Assembly (NCBI GenBank): GCA_963702155.1
Contig: OY969717.1
Span: 682,001-746,000, forward strand
Reading direction: 5' to 3'
DNA length: 64,000 nt
Origin: G963702155 sp963702155
GTDB taxonomy: Bacteria > Pseudomonadota > Alphaproteobacteria > Micavibrionales > Micavibrionaceae
A model generated the notes under the pieces. It worked only from the letters and a program-made list of their open reading frames with translations. It had not been told where the DNA came from and ran no database searches. Each line of letters begins with the position of its first letter. Position 1 is the first letter of the stretch. Below are positions 8,559 to 18,026 of the stretch, piece after piece. Both the position numbers and the translations under genes were made by a program.

Positions 8559-10373
8559 TTATTCGAGGACAAGAACGACCGTCTCGTCTCCGGTGGTTGT
8601 GGCTTGGACGGGTCCAGCGAAATCTGATTTGTTGCCATAGCGATCAACAGCGCGGAGCCAGTAATAAAACTCGGTATTGCCGATAAGCAGATTGCGGGTG
8701 AATGAGTTGTCGTAGACTTCCAAAATCCTTGCGGCATCAACATCCGGCGTGGCGGTGTTGCTGGTTTTTTCAAACACCTCGACATAGCGGAAATCGCTCT
8801 CGGTAATGGGATCCCAGCTCACCGTGATAAAATCATCGCCAGCCGTGGCCGTGACGTTATTCGGCTCATTGGGTGGCACAGATTGATTGTTCGGAATCAC
8901 AACCTCCGGCGCATCACCGATAGTGCGAAGGTCGGCTTCATCGAATGTGTAAATCGTTTCGCCGTCTTCATCGAGCGTGAGATCCACACCCATATCTTCA
9001 ACCATTTGCCAGTTACTGACGCGGCATGGCAGACCGTTTAATCCAAAACGCGGCAAATCCAGCGCGACCGTGTGTCCGGCGGCAATCTGATATCCGGCGA
9101 GGTTGGCGGGATATTAAATCTGGCGCTGTCTGCGAATTTGCTCCAGCGCAATACGGGCAATACGCTGCGCCATGGTGTGCGAGGTGGTAAACGATAAGTC
9201 CAGGGTCGTAAAAATCTCCTCACCATCATCCTGCGCCACATAGAGACTGCTTTCCACGGATGGGTAATCGGTGGATTGATAATTATGATCCGGCGATACG
9301 AATGCACCTTTAACGCCATTGAAGAGCTGACGCTTGGAGCGGTGCGGACGCATAATAACCGCATCGCGTAAGTAGCTTTCATCAAAGGTTTTAAGCGGCG
9401 GACTATATGCGCCGACATGCAATCGCCATGTGCCGCCTGTGTGAACCAAAAATCCGGCACAGCTTGACAACATCTGCTCTAAAATATCGCGTGGGCTGTC
9501 GGTCAAATCGACCACGCCATTGCATGTGTAACGCTTTTCCGTGCCGTCTAGCGTGTTGACCACCTCATCGCAGATATTGGCGGCGGCGATAAAGGAATTG
9601 AGATCAATCTCTCCAATCGAAGCACCCAGGCCAAAATCAGAGAGCAAATAATCCAAAACACAAAGTGCAGCATTGTTGGAATATGCGGTGCTTTCATCAC
9701 GCGGATCATAGACTTTCCGGCCTTGTACCAGCGCAGATATATTCGGTGTCCCGCTGGGATAGGCTTTCTCGTCATAGCGCATCTCCGCGTGGATATAGGC
9801 AAGACCGCGTAAACGGTGGGCGTTTGTCCATTTGCCATCGGCATTGGCAGTGAGGACAGGATCTGCTTGCTGGTCGATATCGCCCAGATGTTTATACACG
9901 CTGGCATAAACCGTGCTGTCCCGCTTATAAGGCTCGGAGGTGGCATCATCGTTGCCATCCAAAGGCACGACTTCATCATTGAAATAAATATCGCCAATGG
10001 CCTCCACCTCATGAGCGGCAAGCACAATCACCCAATGAAGCATATCCAGCTTGGCATCCCCCGCATTAACCGGACGGCTATGCGTAAATACTAACGGGCC
10101 GGAGACGCGCACCTCGCCATAAACAATGCGGTGCGAGACAATCGGCTGGTTAATCATCTGCGTCCGGCCACGGCTTCCGTTTGATATGGAGGTGACCGAT
10201 GCGGCGCTAAAATCAGGGCGTTTCGGCTTAGGTGCAAATAATGGTGCGGTAAAGGATACAACGGCAGAGCCGACGACACCGCCAACAATCGCGCCGATAA
10301 TACCGCCGCCAACAACGCCGGAGACAAAGTTGGATGCGACCGCGCCTAAAACAACCGGAATGACCTGGGGCAT
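8559..10373 (-). pseudogene. J-like tail-tip protein interrupted by in-frame TAA
   Basis: The first 419 codons encode a lambda J/GTA-like tail-tip protein: a glycine-rich hydrophobic N-terminus, then YGEVRVSGPLVF, HWVIVLAAHEVEAIGDIYFNDE, GTPNISALVQGRKVYDPR and a DYLLSDFGLGAS segment. A TAA at 9114-9116 ends it. The same frame is open beyond, YPANLAGYQIAAGHTVALDLPRFG..., with a fibronectin type III domain near the end. Both halves belong to one J-like protein, where a domain opening with this kind of strand normally follows. So a nonsense codon splits the gene; a separately translated second part is the alternative. Confidence 0.7.
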
Positions 10374-10795
10374 TATCCAATCCTCCAGGCACGCTCGGCT
10401 TCAGCTAAAGGAAAGCCGATCAAGCCATCTTCCCCGGGGGCGAAAATATATTGCCCACCGCAGATGCCGAGCGTATCGCCACGACCGATATCGAATAAAA
10501 CAACATCGCCGCGTTGCATGGTGAGAGGCGCGATTTCAGGAATGCTGTAGTTTTTGGCTTCGGCTTCTGCGATGCCTTTAACGCCGCCGCAGCGTTTTAA
10601 AAGCGCGGCACCTTCACGCATATTGCTATAGCCGCGATATGGCTCTGCGATATCGGTACCAGTGATCGCTTCCACGCAATCCATAGCGAAAAGGCAGCAA
10701 TCATTTTGCCCCCACGTAAACGGCGTATTTCGCGCAGCGTCGATAACACGCGCCAAGTGATCCGGCCAATCGGCCAGTCTGGTTAATGTGGTCAT
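10373..10795 (-). CDS. NlpC/P60-like tail protein (DUF6950-like)
   Basis: 140 residues from an ATG preceded by AAAGGATC; a longer frame starting at 10912 runs into the upstream gene and is not used. The FTWGQNDCCLFAMDCVEAITG segment holds the presumed catalytic Cys of papain-like NlpC/P60 proteins, and a later GDVVLFD strand is typical. In alphaproteobacterial phages and gene transfer agents such a peptidase stands just before the tail-tip gene, as here; its ATG/TGA junction overlaps that gene. The probable role is cell-wall processing by the tail tip. Confidence 0.65.
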   Translation of the reverse strand: MTTLTRLADWPDHLARVIDAARNTPFTWGQNDCCLFAMDCVEAITGTDIAEPYRGYSNMREGAALLKRCGGVKGIAEAEAKNYSIPEIAPLTMQRGDVVLFDIGRGDTLGICGGQYIFAPGEDGLIGFPLAEAERAWRIG

Positions 10796-10808
10796 GTGTG
10801 TTGATCCT

Positions 10809-11387
10809 TTAAGTGTCGGCGGCTTCACGGCCCCATACGATTTGCTTGTCCTGCAGGCTTGGGACGTACTCCAAACCCTTGTCGCCTGGATAGCGGCCTT
10901 GCTGTTCCGCATCCGTATAACGGCGTGTGCGAAGCCGCTCTAAATCACGCAGGCGGCTTTCGGCAGTCACTGTAATGCTGGCTGTATCACCGCCATCGGC
11001 GATTTCTGCCGTATCCATGCGCCCGTCAAAAATCAGCACCGGATCCATGATCAATGTGCTGAAATTCGCATCCATAAACCCGAGATACATAAGCGCTTTT
11101 TTGCCCTGTATCGGATAGGAGCTGATTTTATTAACCAGATCGGCGGGAATGCCGGAGAGTTGAAAGCTGGCACCTGTGGCGCGAAGCTCGGTTGTTTCTT
11201 CTATCGTTGAAACCTTGCCGAGCGTTCCAGCCCCATAATAGGTTTTGCCGTCATACACCAACTCACCAAGACCGCTCCATGCGCGATCTATGGTTTCGTC
11301 AAATTCAAACTCTGCCATTAAAATCGGGCGCACCACCTGCTTTTCCGTCTCATCTGACAGAGTGGAATTTAGGCGTTTTTCGCTCAT
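10809..11387 (-). CDS. Tail-tip/hub protein, DUF2163-like
   Basis: 192 residues beginning MSEKRLNSTL..E..VVRPILMAEFEFD, with a repeating beta-rich pattern (YDGKTYYGAGTLGKVSTIEETTELRATG) and a C-terminal RDLERLRTRRYTD segment. This arrangement and the position before the NlpC/P60-like gene match the tail-tip hub module of gene-transfer-agent-like phages. Exact family assignment is moderate. The C-terminus has QIVWGRE, common in such proteins. Confidence 0.6.
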   Translation of the reverse strand: MSEKRLNSTLSDETEKQVVRPILMAEFEFDETIDRAWSGLGELVYDGKTYYGAGTLGKVSTIEETTELRATGASFQLSGIPADLVNKISSYPIQGKKALMYLGFMDANFSTLIMDPVLIFDGRMDTAEIADGGDTASITVTAESRLRDLERLRTRRYTDAEQQGRYPGDKGLEYVPSLQDKQIVWGREAADT

Positions 11388-11416
11388 AATGGTTTAGGTC
11401 AATATCTGTTCAAATT

Positions 11417-12371
11417 TCAGTGAATAGCTGGATCGGTTGGGTGGCCGCGCGGGTTTTCTGCGCCTTCATCATCGGTTAAGCGCATCAAGACCAGGATGCC
11501 GTCTAAAATTAAGGGTTGTTCGGATACGGTTGTTCTAAGGCGCGGTTCAATGGTCATGAACGCCATGCCGTCAATATCAGTGACCACATCGGAAATAATC
11601 AAATGGCCGTGGCCGGTTGCTGGCATAATGCTGTCGCCAGCCTTGCTAATCGCCGCATAGGGAGCCATGCCACGCACAAATAAACGATGCTGACCGCCTT
11701 GCACCAATATCGGCTGGCCTTCGCCTTCAATAAAGCCGCCACTGATTTGAAGCGGTATGGCTTCACGCTCTTCGGTCAGGATTATAAAACCTTCCTCGAT
11801 CTGAAACGGCATAGCCTCACCACATTCAATGGTCAGCAAAAAACCACGATCCGTCTCAAAAGGGATGCCGATATTTTCTGCGAATAAACCATCTCCGGCT
11901 TCGGTCAAAAGCGCCAAACCTTCGTCACTCTCATCCGGCAACAATAAAAGCGCATCAAACACGCCGCCAAATAACGGCTCATATTCCGTGCCTAAGTAAC
12001 GGGCCTTCCTCATAGGTTAAAAAACCATCTTCGATGGTTTGATCGTCAAAATCATAACGATCATCAAAAAACGTCAGGCCAATCTCATCGGCATAGTCAT
12101 CCATGCTTTTGGTGACCGGAACGGCCTTATTGCGCCGAAAATCCGGCACCAGCACAGGCGTAACTGATCCGCGCATCGAGGCGATAAAGCCGTCCATAAT
12201 GCGGCTTCGCACCGCATCCAGCTCAAATTCAAACTCGGCAAACCACCGCGCAGCGTCTCGTCCCAGAACCTGAAATTGTCCGGTGTAGGATGAAATGTGT
12301 CGTGCGCTGGGATATGCGAGATAAAAGCTCTGACTTTGCGGATATATTCCTTCCGGCCAGTCCAGCGTCAT
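11417..12371 (-). pseudogene. Tail protein paralogue with repeat insertion and one frameshift
   Basis: Two overlapping frames form one about 317-residue protein if a base is dropped near 12001-12005 (955 bases = 318 codons + 1). The N-terminal part (MTLDWPEGI...QSFYL, GQFQVLGRDAARWFAEFEFELD, VLVPDFRR) and the C-terminal part (PATGHGHLIISDVVTD, PRLRTTV, VLMRLTDDEGAENP) both match the neighbouring 201-residue protein. Between them is an insert with degenerate about 18-residue repeats, such as IPFETDRGFLLTIECGEA and MPFQIEEGFIILTEEREA. So it is a tandem duplicate with an expanded middle. Role is probably in the distal tail. Confidence 0.6.
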
Positions 12372-12973
12372 TGCGGCAATACCTCAATCAATTCCATTTC
12401 AAAACTGGTGAGCCGCCTTGCATCGGTGGCGTTTTCAGTCTGATCATCATCTGCCAAACGCATGCGGACACGGCAATTATCAGTCACAAGCGGCCCGACC
12501 GTAACGGCCTCACGCAAGCGCGGGGCAATGTTTACGGTGGCATCGCCACTGCCATCGGCATCAACATCGGATAAAACAATATGAGTGCGTCCGGTGGAGA
12601 CCTGAATGAGATCACCGCTTTTTAAAACGCCTGTGGCATTGGCGGTAAAGCCGCTCAAATTCAAAGATGTGCCGACACCGCCATCCAGTTGCGGGGATCC
12701 GGCCAAGGAGCCTTTGGCTTTAAGTCTGCGAAAGTCCGGCATAAACACATGCCCGACCGCACCGCGAAGTGTGGCCAAAAACGCATCCAGTCTGCGCGAG
12801 TCCAATTCCGACCGCACCAGCGATAATTTGCTAACCCAGCGCGCCGCATCACGCTCTAAAACTTGAACCTGTCCAGTTAAAGGGTTTTCAAAGCGTGTGG
12901 AGACGGTGCGAATATAAAAACTCTGCTCCCCTGGGCGCAAATCCAAAGGCCAGTCCAGTTCGATATCTGCCAT
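12368..12973 (-). CDS. Distal tail protein, unnamed family
   Basis: 201 residues starting MADIELDWPLDLRPGEQSFYIR, with QVLERDAARW near 40, HVFMPDFRRLKAKG near 75-90 and a C-terminal VLSDVDADGSGDATVNIAPRLR segment that looks like a beta sandwich. It is the short paralogue of the next gene. It lies directly after the tape measure gene, where distal tail proteins are found. The stop overlaps the next start (ATGA). I do not know a named function. Confidence 0.55.
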   Translation of the reverse strand: MADIELDWPLDLRPGEQSFYIRTVSTRFENPLTGQVQVLERDAARWVSKLSLVRSELDSRRLDAFLATLRGAVGHVFMPDFRRLKAKGSLAGSPQLDGGVGTSLNLSGFTANATGVLKSGDLIQVSTGRTHIVLSDVDADGSGDATVNIAPRLREAVTVGPLVTDNCRVRMRLADDDQTENATDARRLTSFEMELIEVLPQ

Positions 12974-12994
12974 GTCGCTTATCCTTTCTCTGGC

Positions 12995-15424
12995 CTATTC
13001 AAATCGAGAGCCGCGCCGTTGCCAGCTATCAACCGTGCGGCGTTGCGCGACTTGTGCGGAGGTTTCAATAATGCCTGGGATCCGTGCGTTCAATGCTTCA
13101 TCGACAGCTTTACGAACAGAAACGGATGTGGCTGTGGGATCGGTAGAGCCTCTGGCATCAACGCTGATGGCAAAGAAACTGCCAGAACCACTGCCAATCG
13201 CTTCCACGCCCAGATTACCGTTTGATGTACGGCGCAATGGTAATACGGCCTCGGGTCCGGCTTCACCCATAAGCCCCATGCCTTTGGCCATGGGGAATAC
13301 AGTGGGCGCGCTCACAACGCCGCCACGGGCAAAGGCTGTGACATTGCCGTTATTAAACGCGGCGCCTTTTGCAAAGAAGCCGCCGAATAAATTACTGAAA
13401 AAGCCACCACCTCCGCCGCCACCGCCACCGCCACCGGAGCTTTGACCGCCGAAAATGTTGCCGATGAGACCGCTTAAACCTTGGGCAAGCGGTCCTGTGA
13501 TTTGAGTGCGTACCAATAGCCGCGCCACATCTTCCAAGATTGAATCCACCAGCTCTTTAAACTCAAACTTTCCGGTGGTGGCGGCATCGACCAGTGCGTC
13601 TTCCAATCCCTGCATGGCGTTGGTAACCACACGCTCCACATTCGCCGCCATATCGGTGGCTTCCTCGGCATATTTATCTAAAGCGCGTTTGGCACCGTCG
13701 AACCATTTGGTGCTGGCTTGCTCCAATTCGTCATAAGCCTGTTTTCCAGCCGCTTCAAACTCCTCTAAGGATATTGCACCTTCTTCGAGCAGCTCATTCA
13801 GCTCTTTCATCCGGTCGTTATATCGATCCTGCGCGGAGATATTCTCTTCGGTGATTTTCTTAATATCCTCGATGAGTTGTTGTTTGCGGCGTTCAACTTC
13901 CTCTTCGCCTTCCTTGGCCTCTTTGAGACGAAAATACTCTTCGACAAGACGCTGGATTTCCTGTCCTTCTTGCGATTTGAGAGCCACGCCTGCGGATTGG
14001 AGCTGATTATAAAGCTCTTGTGTTTTTTCATCACGGAGCAGTTGCTGATTGCGGAATTTTAAGCTCTGCGTGATCTGGTCAATTTTCTTGCGCTCGGCCT
14101 CTAATTGTTTGATGAGGGCTTTTTGCTCTTTGGTTTGTTTTGCAGGGCGTGTACTAGCGGCAGCGGCGGCCTGGTTCGCTTGTTTTGTTTTAGAGGCGGT
14201 GATCTCGGCCTGACGCTGTAACTCCTTCAGGCGTTTTTCCTGTTCCCGCAATCCCTGTATGGATTCCTTAGACGGCCCGAAATCAAGCGTCCCAACAAAT
14301 TGACGGGCGTTATCGGCAATAGCGGCATCGACGGCGGCGCGGAGATTATTAATGGCACGAATGCCTTCCGTTTCAACGCCCGGGATAGAATTGACCACAG
14401 CAACGACCGCATTTTGCAATCCTTCCAGCGTGATTAATAATCCGCGCGCCAAGCCCAGCACGACCGTTTGAACGGTCAGGAATGAAGCCTTAATGAACCG
14501 TGCGGCGAAGAAGGCTGTTTTTTCAACGATGCCCACGGATTCGGCAAAAGCCATTTGTCCGGTGACGGCTTTGGAGGCCACACCGATAGAGCGTGCAAAG
14601 GCATCTGTAAGATCGGCCAGAAATTCAATAATGCCGCTTTCACCGATGGTGCGTGATAATTCCGTCCACGCATTATCCAGCCGCGTTAAGGATCCGCTGA
14701 TTGTATCATCCAGATCCGATGCCGCGCCGTCATAGCCTTCCAACGCCGTAACGAGCGTGGTGGCGAATAGATCAGAGGTGACTTCTCCGGCATTAACCAA
14801 GCGACGGAAACCACCAGCTGACAATCCAGCGGCTTTGTCCAACTCCTGCAGGAGACCAGGCAACGGTTCTACCACCTGATTGAGTTCTTCAGCACGAAGC
14901 GTTCCGGCTGACAAACCCTGCGATAGCCCAAAAAGAACACGCTCAATATCTGCGCCGCCAGCACCCAATCGGGCGGCGGCATTGACCAAACCTTCAGAGA
15001 GCTGGTTGACCTGTTCACGATTTAAAACACCGCTGTTTTGCAAGACCAAGAGCCGCGCATAACCGTCTGATAGTGTTTCAATGCCGACATTCAATTCATC
15101 GGCTTTGGCCTTTAAGAAATCCTGCGTGTTGGCGTAATCTTCGGAGCTGTTGGTTAAGGCTTTGAGACGCAAATCCAGTTTTTCAAAGGTCTGGATATTC
15201 CGGAAGATGGATCCGGCAGATGCGGCGGCGGCAAAGGCTGGCACCAGTGTCGATGTAATATTCCGCGCCACGCCAGCTAGAGCCTTGTTGGTGCGGCCTG
15301 CGCTGACACGTATCTTTTTAAGCGCACGGTCGCCCTTGTTGCCAACTTGATCCAGATCGCGGGATACGCGAACGGATCCGTCAACTTTCAGACGGATAAC
15401 GTAATTGGACTGCCTATCGGCCAT
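12995..15424 (-). CDS. Tape measure protein
   Basis: 809 residues. The N-terminus (SNYVIRLKVDGS..V..DL..VG..GDRALKK) and the NTLDFLKAKADELNVGIE-type helix region are typical of phage tape measure proteins with a lambda/GTA-like domain. A central coiled-coil part (about 380-560, rich in E/K/Q) and hydrophobic segments near 290-345 follow, and there is a run of eleven glycines near residue 668. It sets tail length and is probably ejected ahead of DNA. It follows the chaperone gene by 12 bases. Confidence 0.85.
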   Translation of the reverse strand: MADRQSNYVIRLKVDGSVRVSRDLDQVGNKGDRALKKIRVSAGRTNKALAGVARNITSTLVPAFAAAASAGSIFRNIQTFEKLDLRLKALTNSSEDYANTQDFLKAKADELNVGIETLSDGYARLLVLQNSGVLNREQVNQLSEGLVNAAARLGAGGADIERVLFGLSQGLSAGTLRAEELNQVVEPLPGLLQELDKAAGLSAGGFRRLVNAGEVTSDLFATTLVTALEGYDGAASDLDDTISGSLTRLDNAWTELSRTIGESGIIEFLADLTDAFARSIGVASKAVTGQMAFAESVGIVEKTAFFAARFIKASFLTVQTVVLGLARGLLITLEGLQNAVVAVVNSIPGVETEGIRAINNLRAAVDAAIADNARQFVGTLDFGPSKESIQGLREQEKRLKELQRQAEITASKTKQANQAAAAASTRPAKQTKEQKALIKQLEAERKKIDQITQSLKFRNQQLLRDEKTQELYNQLQSAGVALKSQEGQEIQRLVEEYFRLKEAKEGEEEVERRKQQLIEDIKKITEENISAQDRYNDRMKELNELLEEGAISLEEFEAAGKQAYDELEQASTKWFDGAKRALDKYAEEATDMAANVERVVTNAMQGLEDALVDAATTGKFEFKELVDSILEDVARLLVRTQITGPLAQGLSGLIGNIFGGQSSGGGGGGGGGGGFFSNLFGGFFAKGAAFNNGNVTAFARGGVVSAPTVFPMAKGMGLMGEAGPEAVLPLRRTSNGNLGVEAIGSGSGSFFAISVDARGSTDPTATSVSVRKAVDEALNARIPGIIETSAQVAQRRTVDSWQRRGSRFE

Positions 15425-15436
15425 TATTTATACCTT

Positions 15437-16237
15437 TTAAGAAACGGGGTCGGTGGGATAAGGATTGTCGGAATGCGGTGACTCATCGTCTTTTTCGCCA
15501 GCAATGGATTCCAGCAATCCAGCTTCACCGGATTGCAGAAGCGGCACGACCAGCTCAAGATCGCAGTTTTTGGCTTTGGCCAGCTCTAAGGCCGCTGCCA
15601 TATCAATGCCGAGGATTTTGCCGGAAGGTGCGATTTTGAGTTGCGATGTAATGCTCTCCAAAATTTCCCATGCCTGCTGTTCCTGTATGATGAGCGGCTG
15701 ATATTTTTGATAAGGGCAGATGTTCTCAAAAGCGCAGGATAAATCCTGTTCTTTACAGGTCGCGCAATAGGACGGGCCACCGCTCTTTTTATAATGCCAT
15801 GCGGTGAGTTTGCGGATGCGTTCCCGAGCTTCGCCAAGTAAAAACACATAACGTGTGAAGAGCTGGAAAAACCGTTCTGCATACTCCGATATGTCCATCA
15901 CCTTGCGAATGTTGGCGTCGGTGGGATCGGCTTCTTTTTTGCCGTCATCATCCCATACGCCTGTCCATGAGACGATATGCGCGATGGCCAGTTCCTTGAT
16001 TAAATAATCGAGATACAGGGCATTGCGCTCCAACGGGTCACGCAAATTGACGGGCATCTCGGTCATGAATCCGGCGGCTTCAACATCTGCCAGACCTTTA
16101 TCAAGATCGGCAATTTTCTGTTGCGCGGTCATCGTGGCAACTGAATAGCCAAGCGTGGTGAGCGGTTTGACCGTAACAGTAAATCCGCTCACCACCTCTA
16201 TGGTGTATGGCTCTTTAGGGGTTTTTAGAGAGATCAT
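15437..16237 (-). CDS. Tail assembly chaperone-like protein with Cys cluster
   Basis: 266 residues placed between the tail tube and tape measure genes, where tail assembly chaperones lie. The start (PYTIEVVSGFTVTVKPLTTLGY) fits such proteins. In the middle is a cysteine cluster, CATCKEQDLSCAFENICPY (near 158-176), which might bind metal. No frameshift product with the tape measure gene was evident. The start overlaps the tail tube stop (ATGA). Function is by position; the cysteine cluster is unusual for this role. Confidence 0.5.
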   Translation of the reverse strand: MISLKTPKEPYTIEVVSGFTVTVKPLTTLGYSVATMTAQQKIADLDKGLADVEAAGFMTEMPVNLRDPLERNALYLDYLIKELAIAHIVSWTGVWDDDGKKEADPTDANIRKVMDISEYAERFFQLFTRYVFLLGEARERIRKLTAWHYKKSGGPSYCATCKEQDLSCAFENICPYQKYQPLIIQEQQAWEILESITSQLKIAPSGKILGIDMAAALELAKAKNCDLELVVPLLQSGEAGLLESIAGEKDDESPHSDNPYPTDPVS

Positions 16238-17505
16238 GTGTATTGTGTCCCATCCAAATCATTGATGAGAGCGACAGTCAGCATATGACCTTCAGCGGAG
16301 TTAAACGCGCCTTGGAAATCAAAGCTGGCTTGCACACCGCCTGGGCCGTCCACGGAGAGTTTCGGTTTTGGCAAATACACCTCATGCGCCGTGAGCTTTA
16401 AGATCAATCCGGCGTTAAGCGTATAGGCAAAATCCAAATCGACAGGCGTTCCGGCAGAGGCTTTATCCACTAGCGTGGTATCAGCAAATCGCACCTCAAT
16501 GGTTCCGGTTAAAGCGGCAATCGTTGGATCCGCGCCGTCAATCAAACCGTCATCACGGATGGTTTCGATTTTTTCCATGTTGTTGCTGTATGCGACCGAT
16601 CCCGCAGTGAGGTTTCCGATATTTTGGCCTTCGCTTTTAATGCTGCCCTGAAACTGGCTAATCCGGTTGAATGTTAACTCCTGCGGCGTTCCGCCTTGGC
16701 TGGTATCATTACGAGTTTCAGATTGGGCAATCACACCGACGGTGGCCGCCGCCGCACCGGAGCGTTGGAAATCCAGTGCAAAGGTATTTATCACCACGCC
16801 CTTGTGCATAAAAAAGGCAGGGACTTTCGGCATTCCAACCTCAACGGAATAACTCGGCAGCGTATCCTGGCCGGAGATAAATTTATGCTCCGTGCCGCCG
16901 CCTTGTAATGTTGCCGCACTGCGCGTGGCAACGGTGCTATCCTCGGCCAGCGTAAATGTGTTTCCGGCAGTACCAGCAGTGTCGTGTGTAATTTGCAAAC
17001 GCTGGGTTCCGGTCGGACGGCTGTAAGTGGCATCATCCACATCATCATCAGCGGAGGCATTGAGCTGGCTGACAGCATTATTGACGGTCTCAATAACCGT
17101 GCCGCCGATTTCAATTTCATCACCCGCCGGAGATCCGGCAACGAATGTAAATTCAACGCCATTGATGGTAAGCGTATCGTTTACATCAGGCTGGGCAGAA
17201 AAATCATAATATCCGGTGGCCGGAACATTGCTGGATGTTGGATCCCCCAACAAGCCGGTCAGCCAAAATCCCATAAAACGTGGATCAACGGGGACGGAAA
17301 TATCGCCCTCATTATTGATAACATCCCGAAGAGGTTCGAGCGGGTCACGGCCATAACCCAGAACCGCGTCCTCGATCAAACCTTGTTCACTGGATAGATC
17401 GGAGCTGTTGAAGGGCATCCGATAAAAATTGCCGCTAGGCTGTTCTCCATACGTGGTCTCACGTTTTAGATACAGCCGTGCGTTTGAGCCATATGCGCGC
17501 GCCAT
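16234..17505 (-). CDS. Major tail tube protein
   Basis: 423 residues. The N-terminus (ARAYGSNARLYLKRETTYGEQPSGNFYRMPF) and DRDPLEPLRD-like segment followed by DPRFMGFWLTGLLGDP are typical of phage tail tube proteins of the Phage_tube family. Residues about 100-205 (NDTLTINGVEFTFVAG...TQRLQITHDTAGTAGN) look like an inserted beta-sandwich decoration domain. The C-terminal SVDGPGGVQASFDFQGAFNSAEGHMLTV resembles the tube fold end. It forms the tail lumen. A terminator-like hairpin precedes the gene. Confidence 0.8.
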   Translation of the reverse strand: MARAYGSNARLYLKRETTYGEQPSGNFYRMPFNSSDLSSEQGLIEDAVLGYGRDPLEPLRDVINNEGDISVPVDPRFMGFWLTGLLGDPTSSNVPATGYYDFSAQPDVNDTLTINGVEFTFVAGSPAGDEIEIGGTVIETVNNAVSQLNASADDDVDDATYSRPTGTQRLQITHDTAGTAGNTFTLAEDSTVATRSAATLQGGGTEHKFISGQDTLPSYSVEVGMPKVPAFFMHKGVVINTFALDFQRSGAAAATVGVIAQSETRNDTSQGGTPQELTFNRISQFQGSIKSEGQNIGNLTAGSVAYSNNMEKIETIRDDGLIDGADPTIAALTGTIEVRFADTTLVDKASAGTPVDLDFAYTLNAGLILKLTAHEVYLPKPKLSVDGPGGVQASFDFQGAFNSAEGHMLTVALINDLDGTQYT

Positions 17506-17535
17506 GGTGTTTTCTCCTTTTTTGGTTGGTGGAAT

Positions 17536-17570
17536 AAAAAAAGCCGCCCATCAAAAAATCGATGTGCGGC
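17536..17570 (-). terminator. Rho-independent terminator ahead of the tail tube gene
   Basis: On the minus strand GCCGCACATC (17570-17561) pairs with GATGGGCGGC (17552-17543) with one mismatch, followed by seven T. It stands after the tail completion gene and before the tail tube gene, so it could partly end head-gene transcription or act as an attenuator within the late operon. Confidence 0.7.
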
Positions 17571-17591
17571 CTAGTTTGGGGGGTGGAAAAC

Positions 17592-18026
17592 CTAACTCAG
17601 TGGTGATGCCGCCTCATATTCTAGAAGCAATGGGATTGCGCCGGATTTGACGGCATGTGAGCCTGGAATAATCTCGACGGTGACATCGGGGCGTGAATAG
17701 GTCATTCCAAAAATAGCCCCACTCAAATCAGGGTCATTGCGTAAAGCGATGCCAATATCTTTTACAATCGTGTCGAACAGCGTATCGCGGGAGCTTTGTG
17801 CGCCGTCTGCCACGTAAATTTCAATCTCGGCTTCGTGATCATAATAAACGGGGTCATAGCCGCCCAGGGTTTCATCGGCGACCCCGGGGTTTCCGTCCCG
17901 CAAAATCACCAAGCCTTCAGGCGGTATTTTCTCCGGCACAGATGCATTGCGTTCGAATGCGGCTGTTGTTCCGGCATCGATCAAAGTGGCAAGCGATTGC
18001 AGGACGGATTCAGGTTTACTGGTCAT
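17592..18026 (-). CDS. Tail terminator/completion-like protein
   Basis: 144 residues, ending the head-to-tail connector block before the tail tube. Sequence such as DPVYYDHEAEIEIYVADGAQSSRD and a terminal GAIPLLLEYEA strand fits the minor tail U/tail terminator class. Overlaps the upstream DUF6441-like gene by ATGA, so translation is likely coupled. Assigned by context and fold-like pattern only. Confidence 0.55.
   Translation of the reverse strand: MTSKPESVLQSLATLIDAGTTAAFERNASVPEKIPPEGLVILRDGNPGVADETLGGYDPVYYDHEAEIEIYVADGAQSSRDTLFDTIVKDIGIALRNDPDLSGAIFGMTYSRPDVTVEIIPGSHAVKSGAIPLLLEYEAASPLS

Noticed and set aside
9190..9205. Minus-strand CTGGACTT, possible fifth repeat element
   Set aside because: The AAGCG half at 12 bases is missing, and it lies within a tail gene.
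12972..13445. Long plus-strand frame with polyproline end
   Set aside because: It is the shadow of the glycine run in the tape measure gene and has no homology-like pattern.
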